DNA of 64,000 bases from Thermococcus gorgonarius (GCF_002214385.1 NZ_CP014855.1:1054001-1118000), one strand, 5' to 3'. Positions 53,107 through 61,994 are shown, counted from the stretch's first letter. Notes: generated from the sequence alone by a model not told the origin. Translations and numbers: made by a program.

Positions 53107-53291
53107 TAACATCCAACAATCTTCAAACCGAGGAAATCTCAAACACCTTCCCAAGCTTGGAGTTAAAACAAAATCCAAAATAAGGTTAAAACATCTAGAA
53201 TTGTGGCATAACGTCGGTATTGAGCCAATTAAAGCCTGTAGAAAGTAAGAACATTGGAAATATTACAAAACAGGTAACGAACCCTCGAAAG

Positions 53292-53300
53292 GTTTATATC
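53292..53300 (+). promoter_or_regulatory. TATA box of the KaiC-like gene pair
   Basis: GTTTATATC within an AT-rich 275-base interval (53107-53382). A transcript starting near 53320 would have a leader of about 60 bases. Confidence 0.5.
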
Positions 53301-53382
53301 TAATGATGCCTAAAAATCAATAAATTGTTAAAAAAAGGCATAGGACATAGGGTAGAATTACAAATTGAAGTAGGTGGTTGTG

Positions 53383-54129
53383 ATGACGCCATACAATGTA
53401 CCCCGTGTTAAGTCCGGTATTCCGGGCCTGGATGATCTCATTCAAGGAGGATTTCCTGAGGGCACCACTATTCTAGTCACTGGGCCAACCGGTACAGGGA
53501 AAACAACGTTCGGAATTCAGTTTGTTTATAAAGGTGCCGAGCTGTACAATGAACCCGGTGTTATAGTCACTCTTGAGGAGCGAGCAAGCGACCTAAGAAG
53601 GGAAATGAGAAGCTTTGGGTGGGACCTCCGGAAGTACGAGGAGGAGGGGAAGATAGCTATTGTTGATGGAGTAAGCTCGGTAGTTGGACTCCCCAGTGAG
53701 GAGAAATTCGTACTAGAAGATAGTCTCAACGTTGAGGGCTTCTTAAGGTATATCTATCGCGTTGTTAAGGCAATAAACGCCAAGAGGGTGGTTATAGATT
53801 CAGTACCCTCGATAGCAATAAGGCTCAGGGAAGAGAAAAACATCAGGGAAATCCTGCTCAGACTTAACACAATACTCTTAGAGATGGGCGTTACAACAAT
53901 CCTCACGACTGAGGCGGAGGATCCAAAGAGGGACAAGCTCAGCAGGTATGGTGTAGAAGAGTTCGTGGCAAGGGGTGTTATTCTCCTTGACCTCGTTGAG
54001 AAGGACGTCGAGCTTAAGAGATACATTCTCATAAGGAAGATGAGGGAAACCAAGCACTCCATGAAGAAATATCCCTTTGAGATAACAGAGGAGGGCGTAG
54101 TTGTATATCCAAGCGGCGAGATATACTGA
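53383..54129 (+). CDS. KaiC/RadA-superfamily ATPase
   Basis: A 248-residue single KaiC-type domain: Walker A GPTGTGKTT (34-42), catalytic glutamate pair EE at 65-66 in VTLEERASDL, Walker B VVIDSVPS and later TTEAEDPKRD, FVARGVILL. Single-domain KaiC-like proteins are abundant in archaea and act in signalling, motility (ArlH-like) or chromatin functions. ATG 53383 is preceded by GGTGGTTGTG. A diverged paralogue starts ten bases after its stop. Target unknown. Confidence 0.88.
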   Translation: MTPYNVPRVKSGIPGLDDLIQGGFPEGTTILVTGPTGTGKTTFGIQFVYKGAELYNEPGVIVTLEERASDLRREMRSFGWDLRKYEEEGKIAIVDGVSSVVGLPSEEKFVLEDSLNVEGFLRYIYRVVKAINAKRVVIDSVPSIAIRLREEKNIREILLRLNTILLEMGVTTILTTEAEDPKRDKLSRYGVEEFVARGVILLDLVEKDVELKRYILIRKMRETKHSMKKYPFEITEEGVVVYPSGEIY

Positions 54130-54139
54130 GGTGATTCAT

Positions 54140-54868
54140 TTGTCCATGGGCAGAATAGAAACGGGCATAATAGATGGCCTTATACAAAACGGAATTCCTG
54201 CAGGGAGTGTAGTTCTGATCCTTGGTGATCCCAAATCGGGTAAAACTACCTTCCAGATGCAATTCCTCTACAATCAGGTCATGCTCCATGGCATGCCCGG
54301 CCTTGCAATACTTGTGGACATGCCAAAGAGGGAGTTTCTTTCAATATCCAGAACATTCGGCTGGGATTTTTCCTCGGTATTGGACGAAGGGCTCTTTTTA
54401 GTGGACGCGTACTCCCACAGGATAAAGAGTGCCCCCAAGTTCTCATTTTCAGAGGATGTAATAATAGACGCCTCCAATCCCTTTGAGATAACGAAGTTCA
54501 TCAGTGACATGACAAAGGGACTTGTTGCAGGAGGGCACAGTGGTCAGCTGGTTGGCATAATAACCTCCCTGACTCCACTTTTCTTCGAGAGCGATATAGT
54601 TGACATATACAAGTTCCTTGAGGAGCTGAAAGACATTGCCCATCGCTACAACCAAGTCTGGCTGGTAGAGATCAACAGTGGAATTGAGCGGCCTCAGGTG
54701 GAGAACACAGTAAAAGCCATCGTCGACGGCATAGTGGAACTCAGGATGTTCGAGGAAGGAAGAATACTCAGGAGGTATCTACGGGTGTATGGAATGAGGA
54801 GGACATCGCATTCCCTCGCATGGGTTCCGTACGAGATAACGCCGACGGGGATAATACTTCGCGGATGA
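54140..54868 (+). CDS. KaiC-like ATPase paralogue with degenerate catalytic site
   Basis: A 242-residue KaiC-like protein beside an active paralogue. Walker A GDPKSGKTT (29-37) is intact. The position of the catalytic EE reads VDMPKREF, and Walker B reads VWLVEINS, without the aspartate seen in its neighbour. Nucleotide may be bound but slowly or not hydrolysed, so a regulatory partner role in a heteromeric ring is likely. The start is TTG at 54140, four bases after GGTGAT; ATG 54146 is the alternative. Confidence 0.75.
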   Translation: MSMGRIETGIIDGLIQNGIPAGSVVLILGDPKSGKTTFQMQFLYNQVMLHGMPGLAILVDMPKREFLSISRTFGWDFSSVLDEGLFLVDAYSHRIKSAPKFSFSEDVIIDASNPFEITKFISDMTKGLVAGGHSGQLVGIITSLTPLFFESDIVDIYKFLEELKDIAHRYNQVWLVEINSGIERPQVENTVKAIVDGIVELRMFEEGRILRRYLRVYGMRRTSHSLAWVPYEITPTGIILRG

Positions 54869-54889
54869 TAGTTTTTAATCCCCTACAGT

Positions 54890-54899
54890 AAAATTTTTA
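54890..54899 (+). promoter_or_regulatory. TATA box of the exported OB-fold-like gene
   Basis: AAAATTTTTA lies 25-34 bases before ATG 54924, with no ribosome site between, so this mRNA is probably leaderless. Confidence 0.5.
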
Positions 54900-54923
54900 A
54901 GGGTTCCTGCCCGGAATACTTTG

Positions 54924-56093
54924 ATGTTGGATAAAAGATACCTTACATTAGTGGTAGTGACGGCGATCTTAGCGTCCCTCATTCTCCTTCAAGGGGAAAA
55001 GCCCAGTGGAGAGAGCTTCATAGGGGTCTGCGTCAAGAGTTATGACTCATTTTCTGTTCTCTTCGATGGGAACCGCACCGTTCTTATCGATAGAAATCTC
55101 GATGAAGGAAAGCTCTACCTTCTCCGGGGAAGGCTTAGAAATTCAGAGAACAGGCTCTGGATGGATGTTTCAGAGGTTAAAGCCCTAGAAGTTCTTCCCA
55201 GGTGGCTTCAGAGGGTAAAAGGTTCGTACTGGGTTAGAAACGGAAACCCATACCTCATAGCTCCCGAGTGGATAAAGCTCTCAAAGCCCTTAGCCATAGA
55301 AAAAGGAAGCATCGTCGAAGTTAGCGGGATCTTTTACAACGGAGTTTTCCATCCTGTAAAAATCCAGAATTCAAAACAACCAACGAAGGAACTAAAAAGC
55401 GGTTTTCCCGCAGAAATTCGGGGTGTTGTGCTTTCGGTATCGTCCCCAGCAGTCCTCTGGAACGGGACTACAAAAATATATCTGTACCTTCCGTACGGTA
55501 CGAAACTAAAGCTTGGCGAGATGGTTAAAGTCCTGGGAATAGTCAAAATTACTTCCAGAATAAACGTCTACGTAGATTCAAAGGAGGACGTTAACCACTT
55601 AGGCTACCCAAATCCAGTAGGGATAAACGGATCAAAGACAGGCGACCTTGTTAGAGGTATATGTAAAGTTACTAAGCCCATGAAAAGCGGTCTAAGGCTG
55701 AACTGTACAGAGTTAAGGCTTCTCGGCTTCAGTGCCAGGACAGGGGATGAGACAGAAATCCTGGCCCTCAACACGGGATCGACACTCAAATGCATCGACT
55801 GCAGGATTTCAAGACCTCGGGAGAGCCTGCCAAACAGCTTATGCTCATTTAGGGAAGGGGAAACGGCAAAGATACGCGGCAGGGTTTCATGGGTGAGGAG
55901 GTATTCAAACGGCTTTTCCCTAGCCAACATAACCTCTGAATCCTGCTGGGTTCTGCTCAAGCTTCCAAAGTCCCTCGGCGTTGATGTGAACACCAGAGAA
56001 GTCGTTACCGCGTACGGAACCTTCGTTACATACAGGGGAATGCCTGCCCTACAGCCGTGGTCGGGTGATGATGTTTGCTCGGGGAACTGTTAG
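54924..56093 (+). CDS. exported protein with tandem OB-fold-like domains
   Basis: A 389-residue protein with an N-terminal signal anchor (residues 4-23) and at least three strand-rich stretches of OB type: GVCVKSYDSFSVLFDGNRTVLI, AEIRGVVLSVSSPAVLWNGTTKIYLYL with VKVLGIVK, and AKIRGRVSWVRRYSNGFSLANI. Two cysteine pairs (KCIDC; GDDVCSGNC end) and N-x-S/T sites fit an outside location. OB-folds bind nucleic acids or glycans; which one is unknown. Its end overlaps the TctA-type transporter gene by 19 bases, so translation is coupled. Confidence 0.6.
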   Translation: MLDKRYLTLVVVTAILASLILLQGEKPSGESFIGVCVKSYDSFSVLFDGNRTVLIDRNLDEGKLYLLRGRLRNSENRLWMDVSEVKALEVLPRWLQRVKGSYWVRNGNPYLIAPEWIKLSKPLAIEKGSIVEVSGIFYNGVFHPVKIQNSKQPTKELKSGFPAEIRGVVLSVSSPAVLWNGTTKIYLYLPYGTKLKLGEMVKVLGIVKITSRINVYVDSKEDVNHLGYPNPVGINGSKTGDLVRGICKVTKPMKSGLRLNCTELRLLGFSARTGDETEILALNTGSTLKCIDCRISRPRESLPNSLCSFREGETAKIRGRVSWVRRYSNGFSLANITSESCWVLLKLPKSLGVDVNTREVVTAYGTFVTYRGMPALQPWSGDDVCSGNC

Positions 56094-57184
56094 AGGGAAC
56101 TCTCCTTGGGATCTTCACCGGGATTACCCCCGGAATCCACGTCAATACTCTGGCCAAACTAAGTGGTTCGTTCTTTTTTCTGCTGGCAATGGGACTCACC
56201 CACACGTTCATCGATGCCTTTCCCTCAGCATTTTTAGGAGTTCCCGACGAGGAAACAGCCTTCTCAGTCCTTCCAGCTCACAGGATGATCCTTAGAGGAA
56301 AGGGAAATCTGTTGATAGAACTAGCCCTGTGGAGCAGTTTTCTTGCGGTTGTAGTGTCCATCATCCTTTGGAAGCCGTACACCCTGCTGGCGGAACTTTA
56401 TAGGCCAAGGATCGGAAAGTACCTCGTCTTTTTGATCGCGGTGTTTCTAATATTATCCGCCGGCAGGAAAGCACCAAAGGCACTACTGATTTTTGTTCTA
56501 TCGGGAATACTGGGTTATACAGCCCTGGAAAGGCTGTTTCTGAATGAACCGTACTATCATCTCTTCACGGGCCTGTTTGGAGTGCCAATTTTAATGAGTT
56601 CATTCCGGGAGAAGGCACCTCCTCAAGGAAAAGGAGAAAGACTTGAACTAAAGGGTATCCTCGGCCCCGTGGTGCTGGGTTCTATCTTGGGAATGTTTTC
56701 CTCACTTATCCCGGCCCTTACTGCCTCCATAGCTGCCTCAATGGTCGTCCCCTTGCTTAAAAAAGAGAGGGATTTTCTCTCGGTGGTATATTCCGTTAAT
56801 ACCTCGAACTTTTTGTTTGGAGTATTCAATTACATGGCCACTGGCAGGGAAAGAAACGGTGTCGTTGTGGCAATGGCCAATTCCAACTCAGCCGTTCCAG
56901 ACTACATCAGCGTTGCAATGGCAACTCTCTTTGTTGGAAGCCTTGCACTTCTCATCGGACTTCCAATAGGACAGGCGTTTATGAAGGCCGTTGGCAGAAT
57001 CCCGTACAAACCGCTGAACAGGACGATTCTCGCGGCCCTCTTGGGGCTCTCCTGGTATTTCGACGGGATCATCGGCCTCTGGGTTCTTCTCACAGCCTCT
57101 GGAATAGGCTATCTAGCGGGTCTTTTAAAAGTCAGGAGAACCAACTGCATGGGCGTACTCATAGTCCCCATACTGGCGGGATGA
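56075..57184 (+). CDS. TctA/DUF112-type transporter permease
   Basis: A 369-residue membrane protein with about ten hydrophobic segments. The TctA-like repeats are seen as GIFTGITPGIHVNTLA near residue 12 and GMFSSLIPALTASIAAS in the second half, both glycine/proline-rich turns that mark the tripartite tricarboxylate transporter family. No binding protein or TctB follows; the exported protein upstream, whose gene overlaps this one, might replace it (inference). The start is TTG 56075, five bases after GGTGAT. Confidence 0.8.
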   Translation: MLGELLEGTLLGIFTGITPGIHVNTLAKLSGSFFFLLAMGLTHTFIDAFPSAFLGVPDEETAFSVLPAHRMILRGKGNLLIELALWSSFLAVVVSIILWKPYTLLAELYRPRIGKYLVFLIAVFLILSAGRKAPKALLIFVLSGILGYTALERLFLNEPYYHLFTGLFGVPILMSSFREKAPPQGKGERLELKGILGPVVLGSILGMFSSLIPALTASIAASMVVPLLKKERDFLSVVYSVNTSNFLFGVFNYMATGRERNGVVVAMANSNSAVPDYISVAMATLFVGSLALLIGLPIGQAFMKAVGRIPYKPLNRTILAALLGLSWYFDGIIGLWVLLTASGIGYLAGLLKVRRTNCMGVLIVPILAG

Positions 57185-57201
57185 AAGAAGAGAAAAGGAA
57201 A

Positions 57202-57510
57202 TCAAGCCGACTTCTCCTTTAAAATCTTCTGGAACTCGGAATAGTCGGTAACTATCTTCTTGCCATCGAGGGTTTCAAAATAGACCTTCTTAATTCTAAT
57301 CTTTTTGGCATCCGTATACTTCATCTCAGGCGGGTCGTAAGAACCGGGCTCGACCACTTCGTCCTCAATAACGTACGTCTTAAGTTCTGGCTGACCGACG
57401 TACTTCCAAACCTCGTAGAACACCTCGGGATCGAGGTGGATCTCCCCCTCAAGTTCAATCCAGTCGGCCCCAATGTCCTCCAGAAACTCCTTAACTACCT
57501 CAAAGTGCAT
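57202..57510 (-). CDS. conserved small protein of unknown function
   Basis: A 102-residue acidic, alpha/beta protein (FEVVKEFLEDIGADWIELEGEIHLDPEVFYEVWKYVG; YVIEDEVVEPGSYDPPEMKYTDAKKIRIKKVYFETLDGKKI). ATG 57510 has GGTGGTTCT upstream. No catalytic motif, signal or membrane segment is seen. It ends 17 bases from the convergent TctA-like gene. I do not recognise the family with confidence; it looks like one of the small cytosolic Thermococcales proteins. Confidence 0.65.
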   Translation of the reverse strand: MHFEVVKEFLEDIGADWIELEGEIHLDPEVFYEVWKYVGQPELKTYVIEDEVVEPGSYDPPEMKYTDAKKIRIKKVYFETLDGKKIVTDYSEFQKILKEKSA

Positions 57511-57659
57511 AGAACCACCCCTGGGGGTATTACACTCCAAAAGTTAAATACCTATCGCTGGACAACCTTGAACACGTTAAATCAGCACCCACAGCTTGCT
57601 GAATTTCCAATCCAAACAACCTTTTAAACCCCGGAAATCAAGGCCCACTGGTGGTAACT

Positions 57660-58850
57660 ATGGCGAGGGTAATCGTTGACGCTCAAGCGGCGAGGGCTAT
57701 AGGCAAAGGCGCGATGATAGTCTTCAAAAAGGGAGTTGTGAGAACTGAAGGTGACTTTGAACCGGGTGATATCGTTGAAGTCTACACTAGAGGGGGCAAG
57801 TTCCTTGGGAGGGGCTTCGTCAACCCCAACTCTAACATAATGGTCAGGCTAGTTACCAAGGACAGGGAGACCGAGATAAACAAGGACCTCTTCCGCGAAA
57901 GAATCAGGAAGGCCAACGAGTACAGGAAGAAGGTTCTTGGCTACGATAAAGCTTACCGCATGGTCTATGGCGAGGCTGATTACCTGCCAGGCCTGATAGT
58001 TGACCGCTTCAACGAGATAGCATCGCTCCAGATTTCAAGCGTTGGGATGGAGAGGTTCAAGCTCGACGTTGCGGAGGCAATAATGGAGGTTGAACCCGAA
58101 ATCGAGACCGTCTTCGAGAAGAACACTGGAAGATCTAGGAGGAGGGAAGGTCTACCGGAGATAGAACGCGTCCTCCTAGGAAAGGAGAAGTATCGCACCA
58201 TAATAGAGGAGGGCAAAGCAAAGTTCATAGTTGACATGCGCGGGCAGAAGACCGGCTTCTTCCTCGATCAGAGGGAGAATAGAATCGCTTTGGAGAAGTA
58301 CGTCAAGCCGGGAATGCGCGTTCTGGACGTTTTCACGTATACGGGCGGTTTCGCTATCCATGCAGCCGTTGCAGGGGCTGATGAAGTCGTCGCGGTGGAC
58401 AAGTCACCCTGGGCCATCAACATGGTCAAGGAAAACGCAAAACTGAACGGCGTCGAGGACAAGATGAAGTACATAGTTGGTTCAGCCTTCCCGGTCATGG
58501 AAGAGATGATAAAGAAGGGCGAGAAGTTCGATATAGTAATCCTCGATCCCCCCGCATTCGTCCAGCACGAGAAGGACCTCAAGCGCGGATTAAGGGCCTA
58601 CTTCAACGTGAACTACGCCGGCCTTCAGCTCGTCAAGGAGGGGGGAATACTCGTGACAGCTTCCTGCTCCCAGCACGTTGACATGCAGACCTTCAAGGAC
58701 ATGGTCATTGCCGCGGCCGCTAAGGCCGGAAAGTTCCTCAAGATGCTCGAGCCTTACAGGACACAGGCCCCGGACCACCCGATACTGATGGCCTCAAAGG
58801 ACACGGAATACCTGAAGGCGCTCTTCCTCTATGTTGAGGATATGAAGTGA
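57660..58850 (+). CDS. RlmI-like class I rRNA m5C methyltransferase with PUA domain
   Basis: A 396-residue enzyme with an N-terminal PUA domain (about 1-75; GAMIVFKKGVVRTEGDFEPGDIVEVYTRGGKFLGRGFVNP), a linker domain and a SAM methyltransferase (FLDQRENR; LDVFTYTGGFAIHAA; ILDPPAF; TASCSQHV with the cysteine). It matches the RlmI type that makes m5C in 23S rRNA, and a P. horikoshii protein of equal length. ATG 57660 is preceded by GGTGGTAACT. The archaeal target site is unproven. Confidence 0.92.
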   Translation: MARVIVDAQAARAIGKGAMIVFKKGVVRTEGDFEPGDIVEVYTRGGKFLGRGFVNPNSNIMVRLVTKDRETEINKDLFRERIRKANEYRKKVLGYDKAYRMVYGEADYLPGLIVDRFNEIASLQISSVGMERFKLDVAEAIMEVEPEIETVFEKNTGRSRRREGLPEIERVLLGKEKYRTIIEEGKAKFIVDMRGQKTGFFLDQRENRIALEKYVKPGMRVLDVFTYTGGFAIHAAVAGADEVVAVDKSPWAINMVKENAKLNGVEDKMKYIVGSAFPVMEEMIKKGEKFDIVILDPPAFVQHEKDLKRGLRAYFNVNYAGLQLVKEGGILVTASCSQHVDMQTFKDMVIAAAAKAGKFLKMLEPYRTQAPDHPILMASKDTEYLKALFLYVEDMK

Positions 58851-58904
58851 GCAAAAGCTCCTTTTCCTTTTAGCATTTGGAGAAATCATTGGTGGAAACA
58901 AAAG

Positions 58905-59171
58905 CTATTTGTACACATTCTCGCGCTTTCCAAACTTGATTATCAGGATAAGAAGTTTCTTTCTCTGGAGTTCATAGATAACTCGATAGTCGCCCAACCT
59001 AACCCTGAATGTGTTTTCCCTTCCCCTAAGCTTTTTGACGTCGAACTTTTCGGAGGGAATGGGGTTAAACCTAAGCTCTTCGGCCAGCTCCCTAAATTTT
59101 TCACGCACGCTTTCGGGAGCATCCTTGAGCTTCTTCAGAACGTCCCTGTGAACGAGAACCTCGTAAGCCAT
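58905..59171 (-). CDS. relE: RelE-family mRNA interferase toxin
   Basis: An 88-residue RelE toxin: YEVLVHRDVLKKLKDAPESVREKFRELAEEL, LRGRENTFRVRLGDYRVIYEL and a basic C-terminus KFGKRENVYK with tyrosine, as in archaeal aRelE. It cleaves mRNA on the ribosome. ATG 59171 is ten bases after the stop of the antitoxin gene, which is read first, so the antitoxin is made first. No frame damage is visible, so the module is probably active. Confidence 0.9.
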   Translation of the reverse strand: MAYEVLVHRDVLKKLKDAPESVREKFRELAEELRFNPIPSEKFDVKKLRGRENTFRVRLGDYRVIYELQRKKLLILIIKFGKRENVYK

Positions 59172-59181
59172 TGGGGGCACC

Positions 59182-59400
59182 TCAAAGGCCCAGTTCCTTT
59201 TTAGCTTCTTCCCAGGGGACTCCGTTCTTCAGGGTTTCTTTGGAAAGTCTCTCAAGCTCCTCGAGTTCCTCTTCGCTTACTTCCTCCTCCTCGAGCTCAC
59301 CAATCTTTAACTTGAGCAGCTCTTCCTCTATCTCATCCAGTTTTTTCCTCATGAGCTGAATATCACGGAGTATTAGGGAAATGTTAATGCTCTCTCCCAT
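59182..59400 (-). CDS. relB: RelB-like antitoxin
   Basis: A 72-residue, very acidic, helical protein (RKKLDEIEEELLKLKIGELEEEEVSEEELEELERL) that ends in GVPWEEAKKELGL, typical of archaeal aRelB, which wraps the toxin with a long helix and has no separate DNA-binding domain. ATG 59400 has GGTGGTTTA upstream. It precedes relE. Confidence 0.85.
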   Translation of the reverse strand: MGESINISLILRDIQLMRKKLDEIEEELLKLKIGELEEEEVSEEELEELERLSKETLKNGVPWEEAKKELGL

Positions 59401-59418
59401 TAAACCACCCAACCAAAA

Positions 59419-59842
59419 TTGGGTTTTCAAAACTTAAACCTTGCGAGCCTTTCAAGGGCATCCCTCGATTGGTTCATCTTAACCCCGGCAGAAAAGCATT
59501 TTAGTGTGGTACGCGTAACCCCCATAGAATACGGTGAGACCATCTTTGATACCCTTACAGCGGAGAAGCACGCAAAATACTCCTCGCAAGTGAACTCCTT
59601 TGAGCCCTACACAGGCCGCATCACCATTGAAGTCACGAGAGAAGGACTAATGAACCTCTTATAACAACATGAAGCCATATCCGCTTCACAAGCCAATAGA
59701 AATGCTAAAAAACAGAAATATGAAAGTCCTTGAGGTTTATACGGATATTCCGGATCAAAAACACGGGTTGTTTTCATCCGGACTAATAATCGTTGCGGGA
59801 AAGAATGGCCACGGGACGATGAGGAGAAAGCACCTCCTCTGA
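59419..59842 (+). pseudogene. two adjoining small frames, probable gene remnants
   Basis: Between relB and the convergent methyltransferase two plus-strand frames follow each other: one ending at 59664 (...PIEYGETIFDTLTAEKHAK...VTREGLMNLL) and one with ATG 59669 ending at TGA 59842 (57 residues; MKPYPLHKPIEMLKNRN...HGTMRRKHLL). They lie in different frames, lack ribosome sites, and neither is recognised. They may be a decayed gene with a frameshift, or the second may be a genuine small gene. The final codons coincide with the structured RNA at 59813. Confidence 0.35.
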
Positions 59843-59881
59843 GACCGGCGTGAGTGCTGAGACGCCCACGGTCTGAGTCCC
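59813..59881 (+). ncRNA. candidate structured RNA with GATGA/CTGA elements
   Basis: The stretch folds by eye into a closing stem GGGAC/GTCCC around two hairpins: GAGGAG-CTCCTC (59821-59839) and AGACC-GGCGT with ACGCC-GGTCT. A GATGA follows the 5' stem and CTGA precedes the 3' stem, the arrangement of a k-turn in guide RNAs. A weak TATA-like CTAATAAT lies about 26 bases upstream. Alternatively it is a terminator-like fold at the end of the minus-strand methyltransferase gene. Confidence 0.4.
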
Positions 59882-60624
59882 TAAAGCACTAAAATCAGGC
59901 TGTGCCTCCACCGGGTTCCGGCCTTGAAGCGGACATCCCTTACTGCGTAGCCCAGTTCCTTTCCCTTTTCCGTTATTGCCCTTATCAGCGGCTCCTTGTC
60001 GGGGAGGAAGAGTGCCACCTTTCCACCAGGCTTCAAATAGTCAAGCGCCTCCTCTATCAACCTCACCGAGAATCCTTCGCCATATTTGCCTCCTCCAACG
60101 CCTTCCCTTTCCGTTAAAACGCCCCTTGTAGGTACCTCATAGTAGGGCGGGGCGGAGAAGATAACGTCAAACCTCTTACCTTCTGGAACCACTCCGAGGA
60201 TTATTCCTCCGTCACTCTTGATGAGCCTCACCTTCGCACGGTTCATTTCAATGTTTCTCTTGGCATACTCAAAAAACTCATCATCGAGCTCGGTCGCGGT
60301 AACCTTGCAGTTGAATATCTTTTCCGCCATAAGGGCCATTAAGGCAGTGTGCCCGGTTCCAATCTCTAAGACCTTCTCCCCTCCCCGGAGGAACGTCTTG
60401 AGGAACAGGTAGCGGGAAACAGGGGTCGTGACGAGGCCCCTTGGATGATACTCAATATCGAGTCCAAAGAGGGCTTTGGCTACAGTCCTGTTGTAGAGTA
60501 TTCTCGCTTCCCTGTTCGAGAAGTCGAGCTTTCCACGGTCGTCGAGGTATTTTTCAAGCTCGGGGAAGAGCTTGATGACCTCCCTAATCGGCAGTCCAAG
60601 CTTTCCGTCCTTCCAGAGTGGCAT
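59881..60624 (-). CDS. SAM methyltransferase of RlmF/METTL16-like type
   Basis: A 247-residue methyltransferase: LEIGTGHTALMALMAEKIF for SAM, TELDDEFFEYAKRNIEMN, and the catalytic tetrapeptide region SAPPYYEVPTRGVL, a form of the NPPF motif with A-P-P-Y, as in N6-adenine RNA methyltransferases of the RlmF/METTL16 group. The N-terminal segment of 75 residues is typical of this group. TATA AAATTTAAAAGC at 60642-60653 lies so close to ATG 60624 that the mRNA is probably leaderless. Target RNA unknown. Confidence 0.78.
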   Translation of the reverse strand: MPLWKDGKLGLPIREVIKLFPELEKYLDDRGKLDFSNREARILYNRTVAKALFGLDIEYHPRGLVTTPVSRYLFLKTFLRGGEKVLEIGTGHTALMALMAEKIFNCKVTATELDDEFFEYAKRNIEMNRAKVRLIKSDGGIILGVVPEGKRFDVIFSAPPYYEVPTRGVLTEREGVGGGKYGEGFSVRLIEEALDYLKPGGKVALFLPDKEPLIRAITEKGKELGYAVRDVRFKAGTRWRHSLILVL

Positions 60625-60725
60625 GGAAAAGGTTGGGAGAGAAATTTAAAAGCTCACCCCTTCGGATTCACCAGTCTGCCCATGAAGAGCCATTGTGAAA
60701 AACGAAGCACGCGGAAAAGAAAAGC

Positions 60726-61994
60726 TCACAGAAGTGCCAAAGCAGCCATCACCTTGGCATCTTCCACCATGTTGTCAATCTTCGCGTACTCGTTGGGCTG
60801 GTGGGCCATCTCATCGATGGTCGCCCAGACGACGGCGGGAATGCCGAGCTTCCTGAAGAATGCTGCGAAAGTTCCACCGCCTATTCCCCCGACTTTAGCA
60901 TCTTTGCCCCTTAGTCTCTTGATTGCCTCCTTGAGGAGCCTAACGATCTCACTGTCTGGATCAGTTGGAGCAGGGGCGTCCAGCCTCTGGAGAACCTCAA
61001 CGTCTATCTCCGGAAGGATTTTCCCATCGATCTCTTTCTTATATTTCTCCGTTACTTCTTTGGCGAGCCTTTCAACGTCTCCGAGGATTTCGTCGAGGCT
61101 GTAGTCGGGCAGAACCCTGCAGTCGAAGACCACCTCGTGCTCTCCGGGCGCTATGTTCGGACTATCTGCCGGATTCTTGACCATGGTAGGTTCAAAGGTG
61201 CTCTCAGGCGGCTCGAATAGCTCGTCTCTCTTGGAATACTTCTCGTGCAGGAACCCGTCAAGATGATAGGCGAGGTCGAGCGCTACTCGGTGGGCGTTGA
61301 GGCCCTTATCGGGCATGCTCGCGTGAACCTGCTTCCCCCTGACCTTGAGCTTGAACCAGAGTATGCTCTTCTCCGCTACCTCAATGAAGGTTCCATCCTC
61401 GTTTCCTCCATCGGGAACTAAAACGAGGTCATCCTTCCTAAAGAGCTCTGGGTGGTTCTTTATCAGCCACTCGACGCCGTAGTGACTTCCAGTTTCCTCG
61501 TCGCTGACGAAGGCCAGGATTAGGGTTCTCTTCGGCCTTATCCCGAGGTTCATCATGGCTTTAACGGCATAAAGGGAAGCGACGAGGCTCTGGCCGTTGT
61601 CCTCGCTTCCCCTGCCATAGACCTTTTCGTCCTTTATGAGGGGCTTAAACGGCTCGGTAACCGTCCACTTGCTCAAATCCCCCGGCGGAACCACGTCGAG
61701 ATGCGTTAGAATCCACAGCCTATCGCTCTCCTCACCTTTTTCGCCGTAGTAGTAGGCCAAGATGCTCGGCCTGACGCCGTTCTTGGCCCTTTCGTCAGGG
61801 GCATTGTAGACTTCCACCTTGTCGAAGGGCCAGTCCCTGATTATCTCGAGGAGCTTCTGGGCCTTGTCGTATTCGCCCTCTCCGCCATAGTCGGGACTTA
61901 TAGCGGGGATGCTGATCAGTTCAACGAGCGTTCTCACCATGTCGTCCCGGAGGTTTTCGATCTCCTGAGTGACCCTCTCAAGGGTTTCGTTCAT
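60726..61994 (-). CDS. M20 family metallopeptidase (DapE/ArgE-like)
   Basis: A 422-residue M20 enzyme: metal ligands in THLDVVPPGD (H-x-D), GRGSEDNGQSL, DEETGSHYG and, near the C-terminus, the histidine in MAHQPNEY. A dimerisation domain (about 210-330) interrupts the catalytic domain (KVRGKQVHASMPDKG). Such proteins hydrolyse acyl amino acids or dipeptides; annotation as succinyl-diaminopimelate desuccinylase is common but unproven in organisms without that pathway. ATG 61994 has GGTGAT four bases upstream and follows the PqqD-like gene by 12 bases. Confidence 0.88.
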   Translation of the reverse strand: MNETLERVTQEIENLRDDMVRTLVELISIPAISPDYGGEGEYDKAQKLLEIIRDWPFDKVEVYNAPDERAKNGVRPSILAYYYGEKGEESDRLWILTHLDVVPPGDLSKWTVTEPFKPLIKDEKVYGRGSEDNGQSLVASLYAVKAMMNLGIRPKRTLILAFVSDEETGSHYGVEWLIKNHPELFRKDDLVLVPDGGNEDGTFIEVAEKSILWFKLKVRGKQVHASMPDKGLNAHRVALDLAYHLDGFLHEKYSKRDELFEPPESTFEPTMVKNPADSPNIAPGEHEVVFDCRVLPDYSLDEILGDVERLAKEVTEKYKKEIDGKILPEIDVEVLQRLDAPAPTDPDSEIVRLLKEAIKRLRGKDAKVGGIGGGTFAAFFRKLGIPAVVWATIDEMAHQPNEYAKIDNMVEDAKVMAALALL

